A DNA stretch of 64,000 nucleotides from Chrysophaeum taylorii (lineage: Eukaryota; Sar; Pelagophyceae; Pelagomonadales; Pelagomonadaceae). Where the stretch lies: the NCBI GenBank assembly GCA_029834535.1, contig JAQMWT010000398.1, positions 248,001 through 312,000 of the forward strand, given 5' to 3'. The position numbers and the translations under genes are program-made. Positions within the stretch are counted from its first letter, which is position 1, and the number at the start of each line of letters is the position of its first letter. The notes beneath the pieces are model-generated. The model was not told the origin of the DNA and ran no database searches. It worked only from the letters and a program-made list of their open reading frames with translations. Positions 38,215-48,820 of this stretch are shown piece after piece.

Positions 38215-39329
38215 AAAGTGCAGGCCAGTAAGTTCACCTAGTCCCAATCTCTAACCCCAGTAAGTTCACCTGGTCCCAGTAAGTTTCATACAAGTGCAGG
38301 CCAGTAAGTTCGCCAGTAAGTTCACCTGGTCCGAATCTCTAACCCCAGTAAGTTCACCTGGTCCCAGTAAGTTCACCTAGTCCCAATCTCTAACCCCAGT
38401 AAGTTCGGCGTAAGCCCACTCGTGCTCACATCCACTCACCCCACTCTCCTTCGAGCTCGTCGCTCTCACCTCCGCCAATCTAAGCTGCTTTGATCCGTAC
38501 ACGCCGCTAGCCTTTGCGTTCACTCTAAAAACCCCAGTAAGTTCACTTGGTCCCAGTAAGTTCACCTGGTCACTAAGTTCACCTAGTCCCAATCTCAAAC
38601 CCCAGTAAGTTCACCTGGTCCCAGTAAGTTCAACTACAGTGCGCGTGTAGACGCCGGGAGGGGGCTTATCGGTATTGCGCAGCACGTGTGGGGTAGGGTG
38701 GAGTCGTCGACTCAGAAGAGGATATCCTCGGGGTTGCCGATCGACAGAGAGCCACGTAGAGCTGGACGTGGCAGAAGACGGGCTTCGCCAAGAGGACGCC
38801 GACCTCGCGGGGCGTCTGGCCCTGGCTCTTGGTGATCGTTTGGCGTCGGCGGGCCTTACGGGATACAGGTTGGAGGAGCCTCGGTGACAACGACACGATC
38901 GATCATGTATCTGGTACCGTTGCAGTGGCCGTGCGACGGGTCGAGGTTGCGAAGACTTTAAGCTCGCGATCAAAGTCAGCATGCCGTTGGTTGTCAGGGA
39001 GTTCAAAACTCGACTGTAAAGAGCGAGGCGTCGTCTTCCGACCCAACCTAGTCGGCCGAAAAGAACTCCGACGCCTCGTCTCCGGGAAAAAAAGGCCGCG
39101 GTCATGCGCGCGTTGTCAGCATCGACAACATCGTTTCGACGGGGCGTGAGAATGGCGCGCTGAAAGAGCCGCCGCGGGTCGTGGAAATAGTCTGCGAGGT
39201 CGCCGTAGACGGCTTGGAGGATCACTGTCTGGCTCGCGGGCCTACCTGATCCTTACCCTAAATCGAGGGACAGACAGACAGACAAACAAACAAACAGACA
39301 GACAAACATCTGTCGATTAGTAGTTAGGA
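38215..39329 (-). mobile_element. Helitron/PIF1-helicase-tail element, tandem copy B
   Basis: Direct tandem neighbour of copy A with the same parts. The best preserved reading covers 39,225-38,611: AVYGDLADYFHDPRRLFQRA, then ILTPRRNDVVDADNARM. This matches the PIF1/Helitron helicase block that ends in RAILTPTN-x-x-V-x-x-I-N in intact proteins. A frame change separates it from the TITKSQGQTPREVGVLL tail. Confidence 0.75.
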
Positions 39330-40302
39330 TAAGTTCACCTGGTCAGTAAGTTCACCTAGCTCACACCAACTCCTTTGAGCTCGTCGCTCTCGCCTCCGCC
39401 AATCTAAGCTGCTTTGATCCGCACGCGCCGCCAACCTTTGAGTTTACTCTAAAAACCCTTTACTCTAAAAACCCCAGTATGTTCACCTGGTCCCAGTTTC
39501 ACCTGGTCACTCAGTTCACCTAGTCCCAATCTCAAACCCCAGTAAGTTCACCTGGTCCCAGTAAGTTCACCTATAGTGCGCGTGTAGACGCCGGGAGGGG
39601 GCTTATCGGTATTGCGCAGCACGTGTGGGGTAGGGTGGAGTCGTCGACCCAGATGAGTATATATCCTCGGGGATGCCGATCGACAGAGAGCCACGTAGAG
39701 CTGGACGTGGCAGAAGACGGGCTTGGGAAAGAGGACGCCGACCTCGCGGGGCGTCTGGCCCTGGCTCTTGTTGATCGTTTGGCGTAGGCGGGCCTTAAGG
39801 GATACAGGTTGGAGGAGCCTCGGTGACAACGACACGATCGATCATGTATCTGGTACCGTTGCAGTGGCCGTGCGACGGGTCGAGGTTGCGAAGACATTAA
39901 GCTCGCGATCAAAGTCAGCATGCCGTTGGTTGTCAGGGAGTTGAAAACTCTACTGTAAAGAGCGAGGCGTCGTCTTCCGACCCAGCCTAGTCAGCCGAAA
40001 AGAACTCCGACGCCTCGTCTCCGGGAAAAAAAGGCCGCGGTCATGCGCGCGTTGTCAGCATCGACAACATCGTTTCGACGGGGCGTGAGAATGGCGCGCT
40101 GAAAGAGCCGCCGCGGCTCGTGGAAATAGTCTGCGAGGTCGCCGTAGACGGCTTGGAGGATCACTGTCTGGCTCTCGCGCCTACCTGATCCTTACTCTCG
40201 CGTGTAACCTGATCCTTACCCTAAATCGAGGGACAGACAAACAAACAAGCAAACAAACAGACAAACAGACAAACATCTGTCGATTAGTAGTTAGGAGTTA
40301 GG
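39330..40302 (-). mobile_element. Helitron/PIF1-helicase-tail element, tandem copy C
   Basis: Same arrangement, somewhat shorter minisatellite. It retains TINKSQGQTPREVGVLFPKP and PVFCHVQLYVALCRS, closer to the family consensus (TINKSQGQT) than copies A, B and D. It ends with a duplicated GTTAGGA at 40,289-40,302. Confidence 0.75.
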
Positions 40303-41308
40303 ACAAGTGCAGGTCAGTAAGTTCGCCAGTAAGTTCACCTACTCCCAATCTCTAACCCCAGTAAGTTCACCTGGTCCCAGTAAGTTCACCTAGTCCCAAT
40401 CTCTAACCCCAGTAAGTTCGGTGTAAGCCCACTCCTGCTCACATCCACTCACCCCACTCTCCTTCGAGCTCGTCGCTCTCACCCCCGCCAATCGAAGCTG
40501 CTTTGATCCGTACACGCCGCTAGCCTTTGCGTTCACTCTAAAAACCCCAGTAAGTTCACTTGGTCCCAGTAAGTTCACCTGGTCACTAAGTTCACCTAGT
40601 CCCAATCTCAAACCCCAGTAAGTTCACCTGGTCCCAGTAAGTTCACCTACAGTGCGCGTGTAGACGCCGGGAGGGGGCTTATCGGTATTGCGCAGCACGT
40701 GTGGGGTAGGGTGGAGTCGTCGACTCAGAAGAGGATATCCTCGGGGTTTCCGATCGACAGAGAGCCACGTAGAGCTGGACGTGGCAGAAGACGGGCTTCG
40801 CCAAGAGGACGCCGACCTCGCGGGGCGTCTGGCCCTGGCTCTTGGTGATCGTTTGGCGTCGGCGGGCCTTACGGGATACAGGTTGGAGGAGCCTCGGTGA
40901 CACGCGATCGATCATGTATCTGGTACCGTTGCAGAGGCCGTGCGACGGGTCGAGGTTGCGAAGACTTTAAGCTCGCGATCAAAGTCAGCATGCCGTTGGT
41001 TGTCAGGGAGTCGAAAACTCGACTATAAAGAGCGAGGCGTCGTCTTCCGACCCAACCTAGTCGGCCGAAAAGAACTCCGACGCCTCGTCTCCGGGAAAAA
41101 AAGGCCGTGGTCATGCGCGCGTTGTCAGCATCGACAACATCGTTTCGACGGGGCGTGAGAATGGCGCGCTGGCTAAAACAGCCGCCGCGGGTCGTGGAAA
41201 TAGTCTGCGAGGTCGCCGTAGACGGCTAGGAGGATCACTGTCTGGCTCTCGCGCCTACCTGATCCTTACTCTCGCGCCTACCTGATCCTTACCCTAAATC
41301 GAGGGACA
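40303..41308 (-). mobile_element. Helitron/PIF1-helicase-tail element, tandem copy D, terminal repeat missing
   Basis: Same arrangement, but it stops at AAATCGAGGGACA and lacks the tetranucleotide tract and the CTGTCGATTAGTAGTTAGGA end seen in A, B, C and E. It is closest to copy B in sequence (shared minisatellite variants such as GTAAGCCCACTC near the start). It marks the end of the array. Confidence 0.75.
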
Positions 41309-42825
41309 ATGTACTATAGAGGATATATAGAATAATAGCCCAGAAACAACAGCTTTTTGGCGCGGACGTTCTCTAGGAATCTTATCAGAACGAGTCGACT
41401 GTGCTTATGGCGCTAGCGTCGCCAGCGTTCGCGTCACAACGCAGACGTGTGCGAGCATCTCGTTTGCCTTCCTCGACCTGGTTGTCATCCTCGAATTCAT
41501 CTGCCGCATCAGTTTCGCCGGTCGTGGTGAGAGCATTGTCATCTTTGGCTTCGGTCGTGGCTGGTGTCTCGCTAGGTATTTGCGCCGTTGCATTCCGCGT
41601 CCTTGCACCTCGTGGCGACCGCAGCCTGGTTGTCATCCTCGTATTCAGTCAACGCACAATTCGCTGGTGGTATCGACCGCATTGTCGGCGACTAGGCTGC
41701 GATTGCGAGGGCGGCGACCAACGCGAACCGCGAGGCCGCGACTCGAAGCCAAGATCGCGCCTTGCGCGTGGCGGGCGAAGATGCTGCAATCGCGCGGCCT
41801 CGGGCGCATCCGACGACAAGACCACGCTGTGTAGCCGCCCTCCGAAGGAGCTGGTCGCTCGCTATCCGTCTTCCTTTCGCTAACGCATACCCCCCTCGGC
41901 AGCACGGAGTGTCGCGCATTCATCTCTTCCCGCCGCGACATTCAACTCAATTCAATTCAATACAGGCTTCCAGAACCGGCGTCAGCGATGGAGGGTTTTC
42001 GTCGAGAGGCCGTTTCTTGTGAGCTCCGGCAACGAAGCTCGTGGCGGTGGCCGACCGCGAGTTTGGCGTTGGTCGGCGACCAAGGGCGTCCGGCGGCGCG
42101 CGTGGAATGGTCGAGGGTGGATTTTATCGTGTGAGGCATCGGGTGCAGCGCGGTGCCCGGCGACTTCTCGGGAACCCCGACGACGGGCGGTTCGTCAGAC
42201 GATGATTCCGGGGAGTCGGTGCGCTGGCGCTTGGCTGGGTGGTCGTCGTCGCACCCGTCGTCCGAGGCAGGGGTGACCGTGGTGACGACGCTTTTTTCCG
42301 TGTTCGTGTCTCGGGATCCTCTCTTGAATCTTCAAGAGCTCGCTCCAGAAAACTCAAGGGGAAAGTGAAGCCAACGGCTCCGACGTCACGGCGTAATTTT
42401 CGATGCATTTTGTCGCAGTTAGAACTTTTGGGGGTGCTTCACAAGGTGGGATGCAAACAGAAGCGAAAGGCAACCTGCCTGAAACAGAGTGGCGGTTGGT
42501 CAGGTCTAGATACAGCGTGCTGAGGCATGTGGAGGGTGCGACGGTGGGTGTAACGGCAACCCGGTGCAATGATGACACCACCAGCACCGTACCCACACGA
42601 AATCTGGAAGACTTTTGGAAATCCGGCGAGATCTGTTACGCTGGCTACAAATTCGGGCGATATATTATGTGATTAGGGTGGCCAAGTTCATTGACGTTTC
42701 GATGTGGTCTTAACAAAGGTCAGGTTCTAGAGTCGTTCGTATTTGGCGGGTCATCGACAATGAGCTTAAACTGCTCGTACTGCGCTCTCTCCGAGTCCCA
42801 ATTGAGAGTTGCTTTCGCACCATCA
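41309..42825. other. 1.5-kb stretch without a supported gene
   Basis: It lies between the mobile-element array and the 3' end of the large gene at 42.8-47.8 kb. Short frames occur on both strands (for example an Asp/Glu/Thr-rich one on the minus strand at 41,385-41,636), but none has a recognisable domain. Base composition moves from GC-rich to AT-richer after 42,400. Confidence 0.5.
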
Positions 42826-45800
42826 TCAGTCGTCGTGCGCCGGTGCTGCAAGTTTATTCTGCATCTTGAGGTTGTAGTAATATGCGCTGACTACGGCCAC
42901 GAGGCCAGCTGCATAGATGAATTCCAACAGCCACTGCCTCGATGTATATCCAGGGCCAATACATTTTACAATCAGCGTCGTGTCGGCGCCCACTGTACTG
43001 TCATAGGCACTTGCATTCGTGCCTTCTGGGCTCGAGTTCGAGACAGGTGTGTAAAGGATTCCCAGGATTCCCATGAGCTTGGCCATGATCATCCATGTGA
43101 CACTGCCCAGTACGAGCCAAAAAATGCAGCTCAAAGGCTGGACGTATTGGTTCACAAAATGCACACAATTGATGACATAGTAATGGAAACTAGCCTCGTT
43201 GTCTCCACCGTCGTAGTAAGTTGCAGCACAAATTATGTTGGTACTCAGCATAATATTAATGACCAGTAATTGCAATGGGTTTGCTGCGAGTGGGAGCCCT
43301 TGGGAACTGGACAACATCCACACAAGTATGAGAAAATACCAAAACACAAGAACAATCTGGGCAAGAAACAGCGCGGTCAACTTGAAGATTCTCTCTCTGC
43401 GTTTGTTTCTGTCATTGTTGCCTTGATTTTCCGGATCGAAATTTACCAAAGTTCGGACAGCCCTTACAGTGTTCACAAGATCTAGAAAGCGAAGCCAACG
43501 TCGGTGCGCCTTCAAGGGCCACACTGTGAATGAATGGTTTAGATTGAACCGCATGGTGTCAACGATGCAGATCGTTAGGAACATCCACAGGAAGAACGTA
43601 GCCAGGGGGATGACAAGCAGCCAATGGTGAGGTGTGCAATCAATGTCAACCTCAAGCGTGAACCACTCGAACAAGCTGTTGAGAAGTAAGACCATAAAGA
43701 TCACGACGCGTATAATATCCTTAGTATGCCAAAACTCGTAAAAGCTTGCAATCATATACATAACCACAGGGACATGTTCCACTTCGCGCCACTTACTCTC
43801 ACCTACAACATTGAGTATCTCAATGACCATATACCCGCACGTTAGGAGGAACCACCAGGCACCACTCAGTAACTTTTTGGATATCCCACCTGCATCTTCC
43901 GGCATTTGGCTCAGTTGATTCATATCTTGCGTAAATTTTGTCATGTGCCAGCACATTTTTGCACATGCATCATCTGGATGAATCTTCGCAAAATCACCGT
44001 TGTATAAAAAAATGCAAAGGGCTGAACAACATAGTGCCGCAAACAAGAAGACCAGCCCTAAATTCCATTCATTCGCAGGAGCGTTGTGGATGAAGAGCCA
44101 GCTCAAACGGCAACACGAAAGCCCAAGGAGTGCTACAATCAAGAGGAACTCCGCCAAAAGCAAACAATTCGTTTTGCCTCGTACCTCGTCTCGAGGCGCG
44201 TTGAGATCCAAGTTACTGCGGAGCGAAGTGTCAGAGTATTGATGACCCATCCACTGCTCTGGTGGCTCGCTTCTAACACGTTGTTTCAATTCATCGACGG
44301 TCTCTCCTTTAAGACATTCCCTTACTCTTGACCACATGCGTGATGCTTCGTTACTCTTCACGTTGACTCCACGCGGATCGATCTGAAGTTCGTCAGCATT
44401 GCGCCAAATGCATCTCATTGAAAACGCATCGAGTTCACAGCCAAGCTCCTCTATCCAAGTAAGGACACATATCACCAGCATCTTTTGATGCGCTTCGAGA
44501 ATGTCCCTCTGCCCGCATCGCTGCAGGCCTCGGCCAGGGCTCAAAAAGAATTTGGAGTTTTCCGGGTCACACTTCAGGGGCATGATGCTGGGATGCTCAC
44601 CGAGCTCGTAAATTTTGCGTGCATCGACCGTTGTCAGCTCCAACCTGGTGTTTGGCTCCTGTTTACGTTCCTCGCCAAATTTGAGCATCGTCTCGGACAC
44701 GCGAGCTGGTTCCAAACGGTTGGCGCCGATCGCCTCGAGCGCGTTGTCAGTCAAATTCCTGCACCCCGAGACGTCGAGACTCGTGAGGTTCGAACAGTTG
44801 GCGCCGATCGCCTCGAGCGCGTTGTCCGTCAACTTCCCGCACCCCGAGACGTCGAGACTCGTGAGGTTCGCGCCACAGTAGGCAGCGATCGCCTGAAGCG
44901 CGCTGTCCGTGATGCTTAGACAATCAACAAGATTCACGCTCGTGACTTTGTTCGAGAGAAAGTACTTGACGTCCGCATCTGTGACGCGCGAAACCTCTCC
45001 AGAACTGAGAATATCGTACGCGCGCGTCTGCGGGTTCCTTCCGAGGTTGATCGAACGGCCGCCTTCGGTGGCGATGAGATCGTGCTTTTCATAATACCAT
45101 CCCCGAACACAGAGAGCGACTCGATCAATTTCTTCAAACGTCAAATTGGACTTTACGAGCCCAGCGAACAAGCGTTCTTCCTCAAAATCGGACGTGCACA
45201 GCGGCTCGACGACATCTCGATCTTTCTGCAACATTTCTAACGCTGACCGTTCGACGAGGAGTCCAGTGATGGCTATTTCTGTTATGCAAAAAGTTGGCGG
45301 TGTCTTGGATCCTAGATCCGCGGCAAACTTTCGTCCCCATTCGCAAAACCAACTCAGATCTGAGACGACACAAGTGAAAATGAGAGAGCCATTTCTTGGG
45401 AAGCGGTCAACTTTAACTTTGTCGAAACCTAAGAATTCCAAATCCTTGAGTTCTGAATTTAGTTCCTCTATGTCGCGCTCGAACGCGAAGCCTTTGATGA
45501 CCGTCCTCGCCTCGTGTTCAAAGTTTCGCGCTTTGACAACCGCGCGACAAAGGAGGTTTTTAATTCTCAACAGCGAAGGCTCTTCACCGGTGTTGAGTAA
45601 ATTCTTAGGTCCTGAAACTTCGATGCGAATTTTTTTTGGTCTGTGCTGTGAAAGGAGTTCCGTCACTGTCTGAGAGCAAGGATGCATTATAACCGGTCGA
45701 GTCGCCCCTGGTTCATGAGTCAACTCGAGCACTGATTGGACATACGCGCACTCTACGCACCCAAGAACTCCTTCGGTTGCGTCACTCAGACAGAGTCGCA

Positions 45801-47820
45801 AGAAACTCCCAATGAATTTTTCGTAGAGCGGCTGAGTCACTTTACCCTTCCATGCGATCAAGTACATGCCATCTTCAAGAGTATTCGTAAGTTTTGCACT
45901 GAAATCGTCGTCCGATTCGTCGGCGACGAGCAGAGTGCACACAGGCCGCACCGATTGTATGAAATCAGCGACATGCTGTGGTTGCATCTCGTGTGCGTTC
46001 CCAGCTGAATTCCAGAGGCGAAGTCTCTTCATATCGGTCAAATCGGTGTCATTTTCGTAGCAACCGACGAGTAAACACGCGAAAGGTTGAGCATTTCGAA
46101 CTGTTGCAAACACCTCCTCATTTGGTCGATAATACGTTGAGACACAAATGTTCCCGAGTGGTTTCAACAGAGGGCAGATTCTTTTTGCCGCAGTCGGTAA
46201 ATCCTCGACACAAATCAGAGCTGCTGCTTTATGGGGCCTTTGGCTTACTTCGAAACAGAATGCCGTGATAGCGTCTCTATGCTTCCTGATTGTTTGCAGA
46301 CGGTCTGCGGAGACGTGTTGCTTGTGTTTGGCTACATCGACCCCTTTAAACCAAGTGATTGTTCGGCGAGCTTGTGAGTAAGCATTTTCGACATCAAAGT
46401 CCGCATGTTTTATCTCATAATACTGAGGTAATGGTTGCAACACGTTTTCGTAATCCTCAATAAGTTGCTCCATCTCATCGATGTAGCCGCTGATCTCCTG
46501 AAACATATCATTCTTGTCCTGAGTAGGTTCGAGCAGTCCATCAAGCAGTCCAGGGATCGATAAGAAGTAGCAGGCGAAATCCACGGCCGTCGCCGCAGCT
46601 AGGGGTTGACCATCCTTGGACTTCTTGATCAAACCGCCGAAATCGCAGATCGATTTGATGGCTAACCAAGCTGTGGCTGGATGCCCTGGCTCACCGATAG
46701 CACTGATGATTTGAAAGAGCTCCATGTCACCACCGATCGGTTTGTAGTGGGCAGCAGCCTGAACGAATGGACGAGCATGTTCTTCACTATCAAAGAGTAC
46801 TGGGAGTGATAGGTACGTCCCGACGTGCACGGTGGGAGGTCGCGGGCGGCCGCCTGTTGAAAGCTTCCGAGTCCATCCTTCGAACAGCGGCTTGCTCAAG
46901 GTGTTGGCCAGCACACTTGTCACCGAAGTTACGGACCCTCGTGGATAGATGGTATATTCTGTAGCCCTGTACGTCGACAAATCGAAACACGTCGCGGAGA
47001 CCATGACGTCTCCGATCATCTGTCCGTCTTTTGGCGTACTTTCCAGCGCCGGATGTAATCCGTAGCCGAAACCGATGGCCAGCACCAAACGGACCGACGA
47101 CAGACTAGGGAGAACCTGAAGCAGCGCCTTCTTGGTGTCGTCCGCGCCCATGTGAGTTTGGAGTAGCGCGACTTGGTAGTTTCCGAGTTTGCCAATGAGC
47201 ATTGGCACACTCCTACACATGACTTGGAGCACGACATCGTGACCAATGGCCGGTTCGAGACGCGCCACCACGGCCTCGTACTCGAGATCGGCAGTCGTGA
47301 CCACGCAGAGGACCGGCGGGTTTTCGCGAGGCACGTCTGCCCAGTCGTCAGCTAAAGGTGGTCGGCAACCTTGATAATCCTTGAACTGCCCGAGGTCAAA
47401 ATACAGAGGCGCGTACGGCTCTTGCGGGTCTGGTGTGGGCTCCGGCGAGTGTGGTGTGTGCTTTGGCGGGTCTGGTGTGGGATTTGGCGTCGGACGAGCA
47501 TAAACTCGGATGTCCCAGTTGACTCCGCGCCCAAAGACCCCCGTAATCGTCACGCGGACTACAGTTTTGGTTTTCATGGTTACGTCCCTCTCTCCGTTCG
47601 TCCCGTTTTTCCAATTGTCGACAACTTCGATGTAGTTGATTTCCTTGCCCGATGGGGCTTTGATGATTTTCGAGTATTTGTGAGTACCCGGTTTCCACGA
47701 TTTGCTAAGTGAATGCTCGAACAGTAGCTCGTCACCATCATTCCTCTCGCCTTCAAAATAGGACCGATCCCCTCTATGGGAGCCCTTAAATACCTTCCCC
47801 CGTATGTCAAGATGCGCCAT
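42826..47820 (-). CDS. NLR-like protein: nucleoside-phosphorylase-like domain, LRRs, polytopic membrane domain
   Basis: 1,664 aa, intronless, from the first ATG (47820). Residues ~5-108: small beta domain (VVRVTITGVFGRGVNWDIRV), perhaps MBF2-like. Residues ~108-135: Pro/Thr linker (TPNPTPDPPK). Residues ~168-425: purine-nucleoside-phosphorylase/UDP (MTAN) fold with PVLCVVTTADLEYEAVV, LVLAIGFGYGL, IGGDMELFQI and AIKSICDFGG, the order seen in PNP_UDP domains of fungal NLR-like and bacterial defence proteins. Residues ~430-950: unrecognised; MYLIAWKGKV near 652 recalls CHAT-like domains (weak). Residues ~956-1,034: cysteine-type LRRs (NLTSLDVSGC). From ~1,165: eight to nine transmembrane segments with a basic helix (RRWLRFLDLVNTVRAVRTL) that could be voltage-sensor-like. 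No NACHT or P-loop seen. The gene is visibly AT-richer than the flanking genes. Confidence 0.8.
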   Translation of the reverse strand: MAHLDIRGKVFKGSHRGDRSYFEGERNDGDELLFEHSLSKSWKPGTHKYSKIIKAPSGKEINYIEVVDNWKNGTNGERDVTMKTKTVVRVTITGVFGRGVNWDIRVYARPTPNPTPDPPKHTPHSPEPTPDPQEPYAPLYFDLGQFKDYQGCRPPLADDWADVPRENPPVLCVVTTADLEYEAVVARLEPAIGHDVVLQVMCRSVPMLIGKLGNYQVALLQTHMGADDTKKALLQVLPSLSSVRLVLAIGFGYGLHPALESTPKDGQMIGDVMVSATCFDLSTYRATEYTIYPRGSVTSVTSVLANTLSKPLFEGWTRKLSTGGRPRPPTVHVGTYLSLPVLFDSEEHARPFVQAAAHYKPIGGDMELFQIISAIGEPGHPATAWLAIKSICDFGGLIKKSKDGQPLAAATAVDFACYFLSIPGLLDGLLEPTQDKNDMFQEISGYIDEMEQLIEDYENVLQPLPQYYEIKHADFDVENAYSQARRTITWFKGVDVAKHKQHVSADRLQTIRKHRDAITAFCFEVSQRPHKAAALICVEDLPTAAKRICPLLKPLGNICVSTYYRPNEEVFATVRNAQPFACLLVGCYENDTDLTDMKRLRLWNSAGNAHEMQPQHVADFIQSVRPVCTLLVADESDDDFSAKLTNTLEDGMYLIAWKGKVTQPLYEKFIGSFLRLCLSDATEGVLGCVECAYVQSVLELTHEPGATRPVIMHPCSQTVTELLSQHRPKKIRIEVSGPKNLLNTGEEPSLLRIKNLLCRAVVKARNFEHEARTVIKGFAFERDIEELNSELKDLEFLGFDKVKVDRFPRNGSLIFTCVVSDLSWFCEWGRKFAADLGSKTPPTFCITEIAITGLLVERSALEMLQKDRDVVEPLCTSDFEEERLFAGLVKSNLTFEEIDRVALCVRGWYYEKHDLIATEGGRSINLGRNPQTRAYDILSSGEVSRVTDADVKYFLSNKVTSVNLVDCLSITDSALQAIAAYCGANLTSLDVSGCGKLTDNALEAIGANCSNLTSLDVSGCRNLTDNALEAIGANRLEPARVSETMLKFGEERKQEPNTRLELTTVDARKIYELGEHPSIMPLKCDPENSKFFLSPGRGLQRCGQRDILEAHQKMLVICVLTWIEELGCELDAFSMRCIWRNADELQIDPRGVNVKSNEASRMWSRVRECLKGETVDELKQRVRSEPPEQWMGHQYSDTSLRSNLDLNAPRDEVRGKTNCLLLAEFLLIVALLGLSCCRLSWLFIHNAPANEWNLGLVFLFAALCCSALCIFLYNGDFAKIHPDDACAKMCWHMTKFTQDMNQLSQMPEDAGGISKKLLSGAWWFLLTCGYMVIEILNVVGESKWREVEHVPVVMYMIASFYEFWHTKDIIRVVIFMVLLLNSLFEWFTLEVDIDCTPHHWLLVIPLATFFLWMFLTICIVDTMRFNLNHSFTVWPLKAHRRWLRFLDLVNTVRAVRTLVNFDPENQGNNDRNKRRERIFKLTALFLAQIVLVFWYFLILVWMLSSSQGLPLAANPLQLLVINIMLSTNIICAATYYDGGDNEASFHYYVINCVHFVNQYVQPLSCIFWLVLGSVTWMIMAKLMGILGILYTPVSNSSPEGTNASAYDSTVGADTTLIVKCIGPGYTSRQWLLEFIYAAGLVAVVSAYYYNLKMQNKLAAPAHDD
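44719..44874 (-). repeat. 78-bp LRR-coding direct repeat, two copies
   Basis: The segment starting GTTGGCGCCGATCGCCTCGA at 44,719 recurs at 44,797. Two 78-bp (26-codon) units differ at only a few bases. They encode the LRRs NLTSLDVSGCxxLTDNALEAI. They are GC-richer than the surrounding gene. Confidence 0.9.
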
Positions 47821-48277
47821 AGTCTGAATCTGCGTGGCGCGAGCGAACTCCCCAGGTCGCTCCGCGTCGGCGGTCAATCTTCTTGGTCACCACGCTACTC
47901 GCGCGGTCTTTTGCCCAAACTAACTCGTCCCTCGCGATAGTATCTCGTCCTCGTTCGCGGCGGCAGCCAAATGTCAGTTTCGCGCGCCGAGTCCCAAACG
48001 GCCAGTCGAAGCGCTTCCTTCTCTTAGTCCGGGTCGGCCGACAGCGATCCTACCCTGGACGTCATCTACCATTAAAAAGTATTCTAAATAATTGTACTGA
48101 CGTTGTAGTCTCATTTGCTTCTGACTTTACATAATTACCGAACCTCAATCACAGGATAATAACCGAGATCAACCCGGATTAACCAGGATCAACCCGGGAA
48201 AACTCTACGATGGATGTTGGCTCCCACAAAACCGCCATACGTCGTTCAAATTCGAGTCGTGCAGCCACCTCGGGCTG
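47821..48277. other. Upstream region of the NLR-like gene
   Basis: No gene seen. AT-rich from 48,065 to 48,150, then a short imperfect direct repeat (GATCAACCCGGATTAACC, then GATCAACCCGGG) at 48,168-48,199. It probably contains the promoter of the minus-strand gene. Confidence 0.45.
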
Positions 48278-48820
48278 TTGGGAGCCGCAGTGCTGCGCGA
48301 CAACGCCGTGTCGATCGACGTGCTCGGATTTGGAGCACGTCATGAACAAGGACGAGAGCTAGAGTGCAGAACACGTCCACGTGGGCAAACCCGGTGCATC
48401 ACCATTGTCGACCTGGAGATCTGGAAGCAGAACAAGATGACCTCCTCCCTCGCCGAATGGCGCGTCGCCGGCCGCAACCAGTTTCCCAAGATCGCCCCCA
48501 TCGCCGAGCGCCTTGACATGCTCGCTGTCCAGTCTGCTGATGTCGAGCGCGCCTGCAAGGGCCACAAGGTCATCCACACCAAGGCCCGCTCCTGCCTCCA
48601 TACCCATATCGTCCACATGCTCCTCTTCACCTACATCATCCTCCGCCTCATCAATAAGTGCACCGCCGAGATCGGCGACTTCCTCCTGCAGTGCGTTGCT
48701 GGCGAGGACGACCGCGCCACCGCTGAAGAAGAAGACAGCGACGTTGAGATCGTCGAAGACCCCGCCGCCACCCGCGCCACCCCTGCCGCCCCTGCGGACC
48801 ACGACGACGCCTCCGGCTGA
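48278..48820 (+). mobile_element. hAT transposase C-terminal fragment
   Basis: The open frame encodes the hAT-family dimerisation domain: LAEWRVAGRNQFPKIAPIAE, then SADVERACKGHKVIHTKARS and LLFTYIILRLINK. In the family this corresponds to W-x-x-FP-x-LA, then TSA-x-ER-x-FS, then L-x-x-LR. The frame ends with an acidic tail (AEEEDSDVEIVED). There is no zinc finger or catalytic part upstream and no clear terminal inverted repeats, so this is a truncated DNA-transposon remnant. The second half (from 48,584) is duplicated at 50.5 kb. Confidence 0.7.

Noticed and set aside
37110-41308. CRISPR-like or telomeric array
   Set aside because: Repeats are ~1 kb with decayed helicase code. The 19-bp units are tandem without unique spacers, and CCCTAAA occurs only singly inside the elements.
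42826-47820. Recent decay (pseudogene) of the NLR-like gene
   Set aside because: The frame is open for 1,664 codons with intact motifs throughout. Only the LRR block looks irregular.
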